From positions 62,001-126,000 of IMG/VR virus record IMGVR_UViG_3300025770_000008: 64,000 nt of DNA; one strand, given 5' to 3'. Source of the stretch: a virus. The notes beneath the pieces are model-generated. The model was not told where the DNA came from, searched no databases, and saw nothing but the letters and a program-made list of their open reading frames with translations. Within the stretch, counting starts at the first letter, position 1; each line of letters opens with the position of its first letter. The translations under genes and the position numbers were made by a program. This document shows positions 21,237 through 30,252 of the stretch, piece by piece.

Positions 21237-24107
21237 TTAGGACGCAGGCCCTACCGGAGCGATAATATCAGGCCGGGGGTAGTGAATCATAGACGCCAAG
21301 AGGCAGTAAAGCATCGCGTGGATGGTGTCATCGGACGCCCCAGGGGACCGGGTAACCGTTGTCTTCCGTCCGTGCTCGGCCGTCTCTGCGAAGACTGCCA
21401 GCAGGTCAGACATGAACGGCGTCTCGATATCGTCCCACTGAGGAAGCCGAATCATGTCGTGCCTCGTCAGCGCATTGACAAGCGCCATCAGGGCTTCCGT
21501 GCGATTCACCATGAAGCGCGCGAGGTGCTTGTCGAAGTAGATTTGCTTGGTCCCGACGTACTGGTACCGGGCCAACCGCTTCAGACCGAACGTACGGATG
21601 AGTTCGCCGTTGTAGACGTGCCCACCGCCGTAGTCCGTCCCCAGGATACTCACCCCGAAAAGGTTCGCCAACCGGATGATGTCCGCCATCATGACGTCGT
21701 CCTCGGCTGCTGCCCCCTCGTACCGCTTGAAGTAGATGAAGGTGAACTTGCCCCCGAGGTAGGCACCCACGGTCAGGACCGTGAAGCTCTTCTTCTCCTC
21801 CGCCTCGCTACCACCACCCCAGTCGATGCCGAAATAAATCTTCGCGTTGCTCTTGAACTTGAGTGCGTGCTCCAGCGTCATCGGGCTGCTGGTGCAGTTC
21901 GGGAGTAGCTTGCTCTTCGTAAGCAGCTTGTCCGCGTGGTCGTACGCCTGCCCGAGAACCTCGTTGATGAACTTGGCCCGGGTGTACAGGCGCCGGTTGT
22001 CGTTGATGTCGTGCCAGTCCACCCACGGCGTGATTATCTGCGGGATGCGATACCCCTCGAACGGACGCTTGATGGGCGGGTCCTTGAGCCACTTCGGCGA
22101 CCGCATCGAAGCCCACTGTGCCCGGTCGTGGTTCGGGTAGATTTGCTTCCCGCACTTGTCGCAGATGAGGTGCTCCAGGCCGATGTGCTTCTCGCCTGGG
22201 ATGTTCCAGTGGTTGCAGGCATCACACGGGATAACCCACTCGTTCATAGTCGAGTGGTTCTCCCAGTACCAAGCAATCGTGTTGTCCAGCGACTTCGGCG
22301 TACCAGCGTATCGAAGGATGCGGTACGGGGAGTGAGAGAGGGACTGCTCGATGACCGGAATGATGTCCGGGATGATGTCCTGCAGCTCGTCGATGCACTG
22401 GCCCACGATGACGGGCTTGCTGCCCAAAGAACCCTTCACGATGGGGCGGTGGCTGGGGACGGTGAAGCAGTACACCTGCTCGTCCGTAACAACCTCGGCC
22501 ATAACACGGCGCTTCCGCTGAAAATCCGCCCGCCAGAAGATGTAGTAATCCCGCTTGTGCGCGTGAACCTCGTACATCGGCACAGGGTCACGAACCTCTG
22601 CACCCAAGTCAGTGTCCTGGTGCACGGGAACGGACTGTCGTTCGTGCACCGCCGCTGGCCTGCCTAAGCGTAGCCACGCCTCCTGCGCGTCTTCTGCCAA
22701 CTGAACAGACCGAGTTCTCAGCACCCCCTCGTCCCACTCATCTTCGGCGTGATAGCACGCGTCCCCTAGGTACAGCCCGTAGAGCAATCCCTCCAGCGCT
22801 TCAGGCTGCGCAAAGAACTCGCGCGGAATGTACTTGTCGTACGAGCCCCCGAGCTGAGCGTAGTAATCCCCCAGCCGCCTAGACCGAATAACCATGCGCT
22901 TTACATGAGGCGCCCGCGGGTCTGAGTACAGTTTGAAATCGAGCCCAAGGCCACGCACCACCTCTAGCATTTCGTCTAGATAGCGGCCCTCTGCCTGCGT
23001 AATGACCGGGTAGGCATACTTCGGCTCGCCGTTATGTCGGCCCCACTGGATATGCCCTTCCGCCAAGTACCAGCCGGTCAGCTCAGCGAAACCATGAAGC
23101 TCCAGCTCCAACGGTTCCGCGTTTTCCCCATAGCCCCCCTCTACAGGCGGGATGACCATGTGGCTGGCCTCGCCATCTGCCCAAGCCGCCCCACAGGTCA
23201 GCTTGAACCCCATGGTCTCCAGGCGGGCCAACTCGGCAGCCTCTACGAACTCGTACTTGTCCTCCACTCTCTGCGTAGCTTTGACCTTCCGGTTAGCCCA
23301 CATCTGGTGATTGCCAGTAACCCTAAGCTCGAACGCCCGGTGCCCAAATTGCACCATCTCCCCTGTATGCCGCCGCCCGAAAATATTTGCCGGGTGCTGC
23401 CAAGAAACGACTCCGTCATCTCCGACATCCGCGACCAGATGGTCTGTGGTGAGTGCCTCGACCGCCACCCAACCAGACTTCGTGAGCACCCGAGTCCCCT
23501 CGGCAAAGCACAGCAGGTCGGCGAAGACACCGCGAACTCGGTCGGCATGGAGGTACGCGTACCGGAGGGTGATGTTTGCGTGAGTGATGAACTCCTTGAA
23601 CATCACGTTGTCCGCGAAGGTCGGGTTACTACCCTTGAACAACTTCAGCCGCTTGCTCAGTTTGATGGGCGCGGCGATACGGTCCCGCGAGAACGTGGTC
23701 GTCTGCGTCTCAGTCGGAGACACATAGAGCGACTTGAAGTGGTTACGCATGCAGCTGTACGTAAGAATTTGGTTGCCCAGACTGGTGGTCTTCTCCGTCT
23801 GCCGCCCGCACATGAGGAGCGTCTTGCGCGCCTTGGTGTCGTAGACGGCGGGCAGATACGGGCGCTTATCAAACGAGAACTTCTCCAGCCCTATCTCGTC
23901 CGGGTCAACACCCACAAGCTGGCTCTCGTCCTTGACGACGTGGTCTACGTCGATGGGGTCGACGTCGTCTACGTCAGAGACGTGGACGGGCATACGCATG
24001 AAGTGGTGCGTGAACTCCGAGGGAAGGAGCCCGATAATCTCGGTGCGGGCGGCAGCAATTTCTTCCCGGAGCACTCTGTCGGCCGGGGTAGGGTGAACTT
24101 GAAACAT
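21237..24107 (-). CDS. Terminase large subunit precursor with intein
   Basis: A 956-residue precursor, 585 after splicing. The ATPase domain has a P-loop at 101-107 (GRQTEKT, with Glu where the usual Gly sits) and a Walker B region split by the intein: ADLL | CIDELQDI. A Zn-type Cys cluster (CDACNHW, CDKCGK) and the nuclease motif GIDWGGG follow. It would cut and translocate DNA into proheads. The ATG at 24107 (MFQVHP) is chosen because an upstream in-frame start would run through the divergent gene at 24106. The two start codons overlap. Confidence 0.92.
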   Translation of the reverse strand: MFQVHPTPADRVLREEIAAARTEIIGLLPSEFTHHFMRMPVHVSDVDDVDPIDVDHVVKDESQLVGVDPDEIGLEKFSFDKRPYLPAVYDTKARKTLLMCGRQTEKTTSLGNQILTYSCMRNHFKSLYVSPTETQTTTFSRDRIAAPIKLSKRLKLFKGSNPTFADNVMFKEFITHANITLRYAYLHADRVRGVFADLLCFAEGTRVLTKSGWVAVEALTTDHLVADVGDDGVVSWQHPANIFGRRHTGEMVQFGHRAFELRVTGNHQMWANRKVKATQRVEDKYEFVEAAELARLETMGFKLTCGAAWADGEASHMVIPPVEGGYGENAEPLELELHGFAELTGWYLAEGHIQWGRHNGEPKYAYPVITQAEGRYLDEMLEVVRGLGLDFKLYSDPRAPHVKRMVIRSRRLGDYYAQLGGSYDKYIPREFFAQPEALEGLLYGLYLGDACYHAEDEWDEGVLRTRSVQLAEDAQEAWLRLGRPAAVHERQSVPVHQDTDLGAEVRDPVPMYEVHAHKRDYYIFWRADFQRKRRVMAEVVTDEQVYCFTVPSHRPIVKGSLGSKPVIVGQCIDELQDIIPDIIPVIEQSLSHSPYRILRYAGTPKSLDNTIAWYWENHSTMNEWVIPCDACNHWNIPGEKHIGLEHLICDKCGKQIYPNHDRAQWASMRSPKWLKDPPIKRPFEGYRIPQIITPWVDWHDINDNRRLYTRAKFINEVLGQAYDHADKLLTKSKLLPNCTSSPMTLEHALKFKSNAKIYFGIDWGGGSEAEEKKSFTVLTVGAYLGGKFTFIYFKRYEGAAAEDDVMMADIIRLANLFGVSILGTDYGGGHVYNGELIRTFGLKRLARYQYVGTKQIYFDKHLARFMVNRTEALMALVNALTRHDMIRLPQWDDIETPFMSDLLAVFAETAEHGRKTTVTRSPGASDDTIHAMLYCLLASMIHYPRPDIIAPVGPAS
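22398..23510 (-). mobile_element. Intein (LAGLIDADG type) in the terminase Walker B motif
   Basis: A 371-residue intein from Cys200 (CFAEGTRVLTKSGW) to Gln570 (VIVGQ), followed by extein Cys. Two LAGLIDADG-like motifs (LTGWYLAEGH and LLYGLYLGDAC) indicate a homing endonuclease. Removing it rejoins ADLL-CIDELQDI, the Walker B motif. The last intein residue is Gln where most inteins have Asn, so C-terminal cyclisation would use Gln; splicing may be slower. Endonuclease activity is not testable from sequence. Confidence 0.88.
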
Positions 24108-24465
24108 GTCCTCGACAATACCAGATGACCTTGCCCACGTGGATCGCGCCCTCAGTGGGCTGGTCCACAAGATTGAGACTACCGAAGGTGGCTTCGTCCT
24201 ACAGGTCGACCCCCTTTTATTAGTCGCTAATAATGCGGGCTTCAAGGCCGCGCTTCGCGAAGTCCTACCGAACTACACGGTCTATGCGAAGAAGAACGGG
24301 GTAGTGCGCCTCATCAAGAGGAAGCAAAATACGCGGCGGAATCGCGCAGGCTCACGACTGAAGCTGGAGCAGGTTGGTGAGGCGTTTGAGACCCAGGCGG
24401 TAGAGGTGCAGGAGCAGGGGGACGACGGCGCCGCTGACGCTGTGGACTTTTTTGCGCCTGATTGA
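24106..24465 (+). CDS. Small divergent gene opposite the terminase start
   Basis: A 119-residue protein, the only rightward gene in the left part of the virion block besides the one at 42045. Residues about 50-68 (FKAALREVLPNYTVYAKKNG) and the Lys/Arg segment after look like a well-formed small fold; the C-terminus is acidic. Its ATG overlaps the terminase ATG (CATG palindrome). A perfect palindrome copy lies in it (24218-24232), coding LLVANN. Unknown function; a small regulatory or DNA-binding protein is possible. Confidence 0.6.
   Translation: MSSTIPDDLAHVDRALSGLVHKIETTEGGFVLQVDPLLLVANNAGFKAALREVLPNYTVYAKKNGVVRLIKRKQNTRRNRAGSRLKLEQVGEAFETQAVEVQEQGDDGAADAVDFFAPD
24218..24232. repeat. 15-bp palindrome site 5 (exact)
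   Basis: TATTAGTCGCTAATA on the + strand, inside the divergent gene, in frame as TTA GTC GCT AAT (LVAN). The two Leu codons TTA TTA are unusual in this GC-rich genome. Confidence 0.95.
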
Positions 24466-24652
24466 CCGCGTCCTCGGTCCCCTCCATCTCGAAGAAGTCA
24501 TCACACAAGAACGACTCGTGCACGAACCACTGAGGGAAGCCTGAGCAGGCCCCATCGCCTCGATGCGACCGGCCTGCTCTGAAGATGAACTGAGGGCAGT
24601 CCGCGCAACGGCGGGCTTCATTGGAGACGCGTAGGTTAGGCGGCCTGAGCAT
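24314..24652 (-). CDS. Small Cys-rich (zinc-binding) protein, 3' end uncertain
   Basis: A 112-residue reading frame following the 664-residue basic protein with a 17-base overlap. Residues 16-50 hold Cys16-x2-Cys19, then Cys37 and Cys50, a C-x2-C-x17-C-x12-C layout typical of small zinc-binding proteins. The C-terminal half (after about residue 60) is Pro/Arg/Gln-rich, low-complexity, and antisense to the gene at 24106-24465. The N-terminal part looks real; either the gene truly overlaps its opposite neighbour or its 3' part is shadow. Confidence 0.45.
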   Translation of the reverse strand: MLRPPNLRVSNEARRCADCPQFIFRAGRSHRGDGACSGFPQWFVHESFLCDDFFEMEGTEDAVNQAQKSPQRQRRRRPPAPAPLPPGSQTPHQPAPASVVSLRDSAAYFASS

Positions 24653-26630
24653 AGGCGACCAGCATATCCTTCGTAGAGGGCTTCTTGAAGTTCAACTTCC
24701 CTCGACGCAGTGCACGCTCATACGACTTCGCCTTACGCATCTTCCCCGCGCTTTCTGCATACCGCTTCAGCGCCGCACCACCACCGCCAAGCGCAGCTAT
24801 CGCTGCGGCAGGAGCCAAGGCCGCACCACCGGTCGCCAGACCCAGCGTGCCTGCCGCGCTGAGGGCCAGCAGCTTCTTCCCACGGCTCCGGTCCTTGACC
24901 GAGTCTTCCGTCAGGCTCCGGGCCTGTCCCTTGTACCGGCCGATGTGAAGGAGGCGGTCCCTCTTCTCGGAACGGTTCGCCATCCGCAGGACTTCCCGCG
25001 CCCTGGCAGACTCATTCATCCGCTTTACGACCTTGCTCACGACATGGGCGGCTTCCTTGGAAAGGTCGGAGCCCGTCTTGTTCATCGCGGCGCCAGCCAG
25101 CAGCCCAGCAACGCCAGCACCACCGCCAGCCATTGCGAGGTTCTTGTAGTTCCTCGCCTGACGACGAGCCTTCAGAATCTGCCGAGCAATGAGAGCACCG
25201 CCACCGAGAGCGCCAACGCCAGCCGCACCGAGGGCCGCGGGCGCACGCCAGTCACCGCCCATGTGGGTTTCCTTGCTCGTCGAGCGCGTACCGCTGGGCA
25301 TCTTCTTCTTCCGCGGCACGGCGCTCACACGGCCGTGCACGTCAACCTGCATCTTCGCTCGCCGCCGACCCGCAGCACTGCTGTGGTGCCGCCGCACAAC
25401 GCGAGCAGTGGGCCGCGTAGGAGTGGGCGCATCGTCCGTCCAGTTGCTACCACGACGCGCCGAGGGGCTGGCCGAGGTGCTGGCCCGGGAGCTGGTCCGA
25501 GTGGGTGCCGAGGCTGCCGCTTGAGCACGGGCTCTGTCGAGGGCCTGACGTCCCAACGCGGGCATGTTCATCGTCTGCTTGGTCGGGTCAGTCGGGATGC
25601 GAACGGCCTTCATGTTCATCGTGCGCTGGGTTGGGTCACCCCCACGCTTGGGGGCCGCCACCTGCTCCGGTGCCTTCTTCGGCGCTCTTGCGGGCGGCGG
25701 GACCCGCACCGCGCCACGACCAGCCTCTGCCTCCCGGGCTCCAGTCGACTTGAAGCGGGCGCTTCGCGCGGCCATCTCGTTGCGCTCGTTCTTCAGCGCG
25801 CCAGCAGGCGTGTTGGCACGACCCTTCGGGAGCTTGTACGGGGTCTGCTGAGCACGCTGGACAGCCTCGTCGATACCCTTCTTCCCTCGAACAGCCGGGA
25901 AGTCGTGCACCGTGTCCCGCTTGCTGTTGTGCGCGACCCGACTCGACTTCATCTCAGCACGGGTGGCCATGATGTCGTCAGCGGCCTTCCCACCCTTGGC
26001 CTTCTTGGCGGCCTTGGCACCGCGGCCTGTCATGCGGGACGCCCAGGAGAGGGCTTTGAAGGCCGCGTTGGCCTCCTTCTTCTTGCCCCGACGTCTCCTC
26101 GCGTATGCATATGCGCTCAAACCAGTAACTCCTGTCAGACCCGCCCCAGCGACGACGGCGCGGCGCTTCAGCTTCTTTGTGTGCTTCGCGTTGTATGCCT
26201 TGGCGGCCAGCAACTCTTTCTTCGCGGCCTGCATCTTCTTGCCGCGCTTCAGCGCTGCCCCGACGCCCATGAGCACGGGAGCTGCGGCGAACGGGGCGAG
26301 GTGCGGCGCACCGGCGGCAAGCAATGCGCCATTCAGTGCACTTGTTCCGCCAACCCCCACGTTCGCGTGGCGAACTGCTGAACGGCGGTATGCCTTGATT
26401 GCCTCTTCGCGTCGGGGGATGTTCTTGAACCCAGCCAGCTCCTTGAGCTGCGCCTTCAGGTACTTCTTGGCTCCGCCTGTCTTGGTCTTCATACGACGCT
26501 TCTTCTTCCGCAGCTTGGCCACACGGCGCTGCTTGAAGTGAGTTTGAGCCAACCCCTTGATACCTGCAGCCTTAAACGCCCTGTAAAGGCTGTAGGCGCG
26601 GTAAACTCCTTGGCCATCACGGATGTTCAT
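24636..26630 (-). CDS. Very basic, hydrophobic-patch internal or ejection protein
   Basis: A 664-residue protein, rich in Lys, Arg and Ala, starting MNIRDGQGVYRAYSLYRAFK. Alternating basic stretches and Gly/Ala-rich hydrophobic helices occur (about 103-125, 160-180, 475-495, 510-528, 605-635). A repeated segment, RTMNMKAVRIPTDPTKQTMNM near 350-375, occurs twice in tandem. It has no leader but ends YAQAA just before the small Cys-rich gene. Charge, repeats and hydrophobic helices fit a protein packed in the head and injected, perhaps forming a channel; no family recognised. Confidence 0.5.
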   Translation of the reverse strand: MNIRDGQGVYRAYSLYRAFKAAGIKGLAQTHFKQRRVAKLRKKKRRMKTKTGGAKKYLKAQLKELAGFKNIPRREEAIKAYRRSAVRHANVGVGGTSALNGALLAAGAPHLAPFAAAPVLMGVGAALKRGKKMQAAKKELLAAKAYNAKHTKKLKRRAVVAGAGLTGVTGLSAYAYARRRRGKKKEANAAFKALSWASRMTGRGAKAAKKAKGGKAADDIMATRAEMKSSRVAHNSKRDTVHDFPAVRGKKGIDEAVQRAQQTPYKLPKGRANTPAGALKNERNEMAARSARFKSTGAREAEAGRGAVRVPPPARAPKKAPEQVAAPKRGGDPTQRTMNMKAVRIPTDPTKQTMNMPALGRQALDRARAQAAASAPTRTSSRASTSASPSARRGSNWTDDAPTPTRPTARVVRRHHSSAAGRRRAKMQVDVHGRVSAVPRKKKMPSGTRSTSKETHMGGDWRAPAALGAAGVGALGGGALIARQILKARRQARNYKNLAMAGGGAGVAGLLAGAAMNKTGSDLSKEAAHVVSKVVKRMNESARAREVLRMANRSEKRDRLLHIGRYKGQARSLTEDSVKDRSRGKKLLALSAAGTLGLATGGAALAPAAAIAALGGGGAALKRYAESAGKMRKAKSYERALRRGKLNFKKPSTKDMLVAYAQAA

Positions 26631-26645
26631 GCGTCTGATTCTACC

Positions 26646-29600
26646 TCAAGCCGGCGGGGAAGGGATGGGCTGGACAGAGGGGAAGTTCCCCGAGGCGGCC
26701 TCACCCGGTATCACAGACGGCTTCGGGGGACGCTTAGTCCCGCCCCCTACAGACTCCGGCTTCTTCCAGAACTGGTACCACTTCTTCTTCTTTCGCGGCT
26801 TGCTTAGGCCCATCGCGCGCTGGCTCGGCCCTTGGGGCAGTGCAGGCAACTTCTCGGCTCGCGGCGAAGGGGAGTACTCAGGCGCGGACTTGTAGAACTC
26901 GTACCATGCCCGCTTCTTCGCCGGGGCGGCCTTGCCCCCCTTCGGGTAGACGTAGCGCATCTTGCCGTTCGCGGCACGGTACTTCTTGATGTACTTGTGC
27001 GGCTCACGCATGACCCTCTTGAACGTCTTGGTCTTCCGCAGCTTGTTGTCCGCCACGCTGCTGACCCACTCGTCAGTGGTCTGCGGGGCCTGACGCCCAA
27101 TCAGCTTGCCGAAGAACCCAGGCTTCTTGTTGTCCGGCACGACCGACTGGTAACGCCGCACGTCCACTACCCGGTTCTCGGGCTTACGGAAGTCCTGCCC
27201 ACCGAGACGGCGAGCACGGGCCTCCGCCTGCGCAGTAACCTCCGGGTTGAAGTGAGCGTCGAGCGAGTAGAACGCCGTGCTGTTCTTGAGGTCGAGGCCC
27301 TCGGCACCAGCACCACTCAGAATGATGACCCGCTTCTTCCCCGCCTTGTAGTCCTTGACCCCCTGTTGCCGCACAGGACCCGTGACCTTCACGTTGCCGA
27401 CGTCCCGGCCCTTGCCAACGAACAGAGCGTGGTCGATGCCCCGGGCCTTTAGCCCAGCCGACATCACGTCTACTCCGCCCTTTACCAAGTTCGAGTACAG
27501 AACAACCTTGTGCGTGGAGTCCGCCTGGAGGTGGCTCTCCGCATCCTCGATGAGCTTCTTGACCTTCGGCGTAATCTCCGCCGACTTCTTGGGGCTGACG
27601 TTGGACTTAGCCGTGTGAACCGAGTTGGCAATCTGCCGCGCCTGGATGAGCTTGCCGAAGAGCTGCTGCGCCTCGCGGACGGTGACCTCCTTGTCCCGCG
27701 TCATCAGGTACTTCTTGAGCGGGCCGAGCTTGTCGAGCGCCAGCTCGTACAGATCATACTGGTCCTCACTCATGGGTACCTGGACCGTCTGGAGTTCCTG
27801 CCTGGGCATGGTCTTGCCCTTCAGGTCTTCCGACGTAATCAGGTCCATCCGCGGATAGGTGAGCCGCAGCATCTCCGGGATGTTGTCGAGGTCGGTGACT
27901 TTCTTCGTGCCGCCCTGGAAACCCTTCGAGTGGCCGATGGTCTTCGTGAAGGCCGCCTTGAACTGGGCAGGGCTGACGAGGCGCTTCCCCTCCGTGATAG
28001 TCAGCAGGGTCGCCAGCTCTTGCGGGTTGTTGTTGATGGGCGACGCAGTCAGCCCCATCACGTTGACCGCGAACGCCCGAGCCTTCATGAGCGCCTGGAA
28101 GGTCAGTGCCTTCTCATTCCGCGCCTTGTGGAACTCATCCAGGATGAGTGTGTCCGACCCCGTCGCCTGCATGTACCTCTCAGGGTCCCGGCGGAAGGTC
28201 GCGTAACTGACTATGGTGTAGTCCTTGGTGGCGTCCACCTCGTTCGGACGGACGACGAGCGAGCTGTACTTCTTCTCCGACGCAGAGCCAACAATCTGCA
28301 CGGACGACGTCGTGAAGTTCTGGATGCCGTTCTCGGCGAAGTTCATGCGAAGACCCGAAGGAACGACGACCAGGGCCTTCTTTGCCTTCTTGTCGTGGCG
28401 GAGCTTCTCGAACCCGTAGATGGCACTGGCAGTTTTTCCTGTCCCGGTCCCATGCGCCAAAATCATCTTGCCGTGGTTGTCGTACATCTTCCGTACGGCC
28501 GAGGCTTGATGGGGGTACGGCTTGAACCACGACTTCATCGCAGGGATGCCGGTGCCGTGCTGTGTGCCCAGGTTCTCGGCCGCAGCCGCGGCTACCTTCG
28601 CCATACCCTTTACGGCCACCCTTCGTCGATGTGCCTTCACACGAGTGCCGTCTTTTCTGCGGTACCCCTGAACCCATCCACCGGACCGGCCTGCAACCCC
28701 TGTCAGCTTTCGCTTGAGCTGCCCCACCATCCTAGGGGTCAGCACGTAGTGGTACTTGTTGGGCGCCACGCCCTTCGCAGTGCCCACCATGTTGGCTGTG
28801 TTGTCCTTGGGGTGCCGTACAGCGCCTGCAACATTGCTGCCCAAGGCAATGGTCGTAGTGCCCTTCGGCGCGAACCGAAGCCGGTCAACCCCCCGGCTGT
28901 ACCCCACCCACACGTCGGCCTTTTTGGGGGAGGTGTACGGTAGCCCCGGGTCCGTTGTCACCTCGAAGCCTTCCCCCTCCAACAGCCCGACGACCTTCTT
29001 GTAGAACGTCGCCGTGCGCGCCTCATGCCCAGTGCGCCAGCGAGGGTTCCCCTGGATAAACACCGCGGTACGCTTTGGGCCAAGCTTTTCGGCCGCAGCG
29101 GAGGCGACTTTGCTGAGGACGCCAGCCGCGGCGCGCTTCTGCTTGCCCTTATCGAGCGCCTTGAGCGCGCGGTCAGTCACAGCAGCCAAGCCCAGGCCGC
29201 CCAAGGCCCCTCCGACAACGCCGCCCGCGCCACGGGGCAGCGCTGCCTTGAACAGCTTCCGGTTGACCCCCTTGGGGGCGTGCCGTAGCACTTGCTCCGC
29301 GTAGCGAGATGCCCCACCGAGGGCGGCACCAACTGTGGCGGGCACGAGGTACTTGTCCCTGCTCCGCTTCTTCTTTCTTCCAGCGGCGACGCCCAGGGCA
29401 AGGGCTATTGCTTTCGGAGACTTGACCAGTGCCCTCGACGCACCGAAGCCTAGCCCCTCCTTCGCCGCAGCCTTACGAGAAAGGCCGTGCAGTCTTGCCT
29501 CTCGAAAACCTTCCACACCCCCTGTCGCGATTCCGGTGAACGTGCTCGCCGCCAGAATGTCTCGGAGCCCCTTGTTCCTCCGATGCTTCTCCTTCGACGA

Positions 29601-29849
29601 CGCCCGGTGCACCCCCCGTACGAAGAGCGGGGCGGACGCAATGGCCGCCGTCCCACCAAGAGCCCGGCCTATGCCGCGGCCCTTGAAGCCGTGCGTGAGT
29701 AGCTTGCTGAACTTCTTCGAGCGGTCTCTGAGCTTGCCCTCGACTGCAGACTCAACTGCGGCCTTGGGGATGTCCGCCAGCGTCTTGACCGCGAACATGG
29801 GGGCCACCGCCAGCAACTGCTTGCTGTAGCTGTCGTTGCTGGTGGGCAT
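26646..29849 (-). CDS. Virion-block SF2/SNF2-like helicase
   Basis: A 1067-residue protein. The N-terminal 270 residues are basic with Gly/Ala-rich hydrophobic stretches and a K-x-A motif (LSKVASAAAEKLG). The helicase core runs from about 440: a P-loop GTGTGKT near 465, motif II DEFH near 570, motif III TASP near 592, and QAEARARRLGG near 878 (motif VI). The tail has two similar elements, KKRAWYEFYKS and KKKKWYQFWKK. It sits among virion genes rather than replication genes, so it may be carried in the particle, like P1 DarB-type helicases. The enzyme call is good; the packaging is inference. Confidence 0.75.
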   Translation of the reverse strand: MPTSNDSYSKQLLAVAPMFAVKTLADIPKAAVESAVEGKLRDRSKKFSKLLTHGFKGRGIGRALGGTAAIASAPLFVRGVHRASSKEKHRRNKGLRDILAASTFTGIATGGVEGFREARLHGLSRKAAAKEGLGFGASRALVKSPKAIALALGVAAGRKKKRSRDKYLVPATVGAALGGASRYAEQVLRHAPKGVNRKLFKAALPRGAGGVVGGALGGLGLAAVTDRALKALDKGKQKRAAAGVLSKVASAAAEKLGPKRTAVFIQGNPRWRTGHEARTATFYKKVVGLLEGEGFEVTTDPGLPYTSPKKADVWVGYSRGVDRLRFAPKGTTTIALGSNVAGAVRHPKDNTANMVGTAKGVAPNKYHYVLTPRMVGQLKRKLTGVAGRSGGWVQGYRRKDGTRVKAHRRRVAVKGMAKVAAAAAENLGTQHGTGIPAMKSWFKPYPHQASAVRKMYDNHGKMILAHGTGTGKTASAIYGFEKLRHDKKAKKALVVVPSGLRMNFAENGIQNFTTSSVQIVGSASEKKYSSLVVRPNEVDATKDYTIVSYATFRRDPERYMQATGSDTLILDEFHKARNEKALTFQALMKARAFAVNVMGLTASPINNNPQELATLLTITEGKRLVSPAQFKAAFTKTIGHSKGFQGGTKKVTDLDNIPEMLRLTYPRMDLITSEDLKGKTMPRQELQTVQVPMSEDQYDLYELALDKLGPLKKYLMTRDKEVTVREAQQLFGKLIQARQIANSVHTAKSNVSPKKSAEITPKVKKLIEDAESHLQADSTHKVVLYSNLVKGGVDVMSAGLKARGIDHALFVGKGRDVGNVKVTGPVRQQGVKDYKAGKKRVIILSGAGAEGLDLKNSTAFYSLDAHFNPEVTAQAEARARRLGGQDFRKPENRVVDVRRYQSVVPDNKKPGFFGKLIGRQAPQTTDEWVSSVADNKLRKTKTFKRVMREPHKYIKKYRAANGKMRYVYPKGGKAAPAKKRAWYEFYKSAPEYSPSPRAEKLPALPQGPSQRAMGLSKPRKKKKWYQFWKKPESVGGGTKRPPKPSVIPGEAASGNFPSVQPIPSPPA

Positions 29850-29862
29850 CGAGCGGGGGCTC

Positions 29863-30252
29863 CTAGAGCTTAGCGGCTAGCTTGCTCAGGATACGCTCTA
29901 CGGCGGGGGGAGTGGGAGGGAGTGCAGGCTCGAACGCCATGTAGATACTCTCACGGGCGAGCGTGTCGGTCGGGGACTTGCACACCCCACTGGCGAGGTC
30001 GACCACCGGGCGGGGCAGGTTCCTGGCGAACTCAGCGACAACAGCGGCGGCGCCAACGGGGAGATTGACTCCGTCGTCGGTAGGCCAGAAGTGAAACTCC
30101 AGGCGCGTCTTGCCGACACAGTACTCGGCGTCCAGGCCGTTGAGCTTGGTCTCAGCCTGCACGAACTGCGGCACAGCCTCGAACGTGGCCTGCTGGAACA
30201 CTGCGACGCCCTGCACGAACGCCTCTGCCATCTCTTTATGCTCTTCGCTCAT
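29863..30252 (-). CDS. Small virion-block protein of unknown function
   Basis: A 129-residue protein starting MSEEHKEMAEAFVQG. Its C-terminus is PPAVERILSKLAAKL, a helix resembling the LEKLA leader but placed at the end of the protein. The middle is mixed alpha/beta with a WPTDDGVNLP turn. It overlaps the next upstream gene by one base and precedes the helicase gene. No family recognised. The terminal LSKLAAKL may link it to the processing motif group. Confidence 0.45.
   Translation of the reverse strand: MSEEHKEMAEAFVQGVAVFQQATFEAVPQFVQAETKLNGLDAEYCVGKTRLEFHFWPTDDGVNLPVGAAAVVAEFARNLPRPVVDLASGVCKSPTDTLARESIYMAFEPALPPTPPAVERILSKLAAKL

Noticed and set aside
24108-24245. An N-terminal extension of the terminase to 24245
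   Set aside because: The extra 46 codons are antisense to a well-formed rightward gene and look random; the internal ATG at 24107 gives a better fit to terminase starts.
27510-28943. A long rightward frame opposite the virion-block helicase
   Set aside because: The leftward strand holds intact helicase motifs; the opposite frame is Arg/Leu/Val-rich with no motif.
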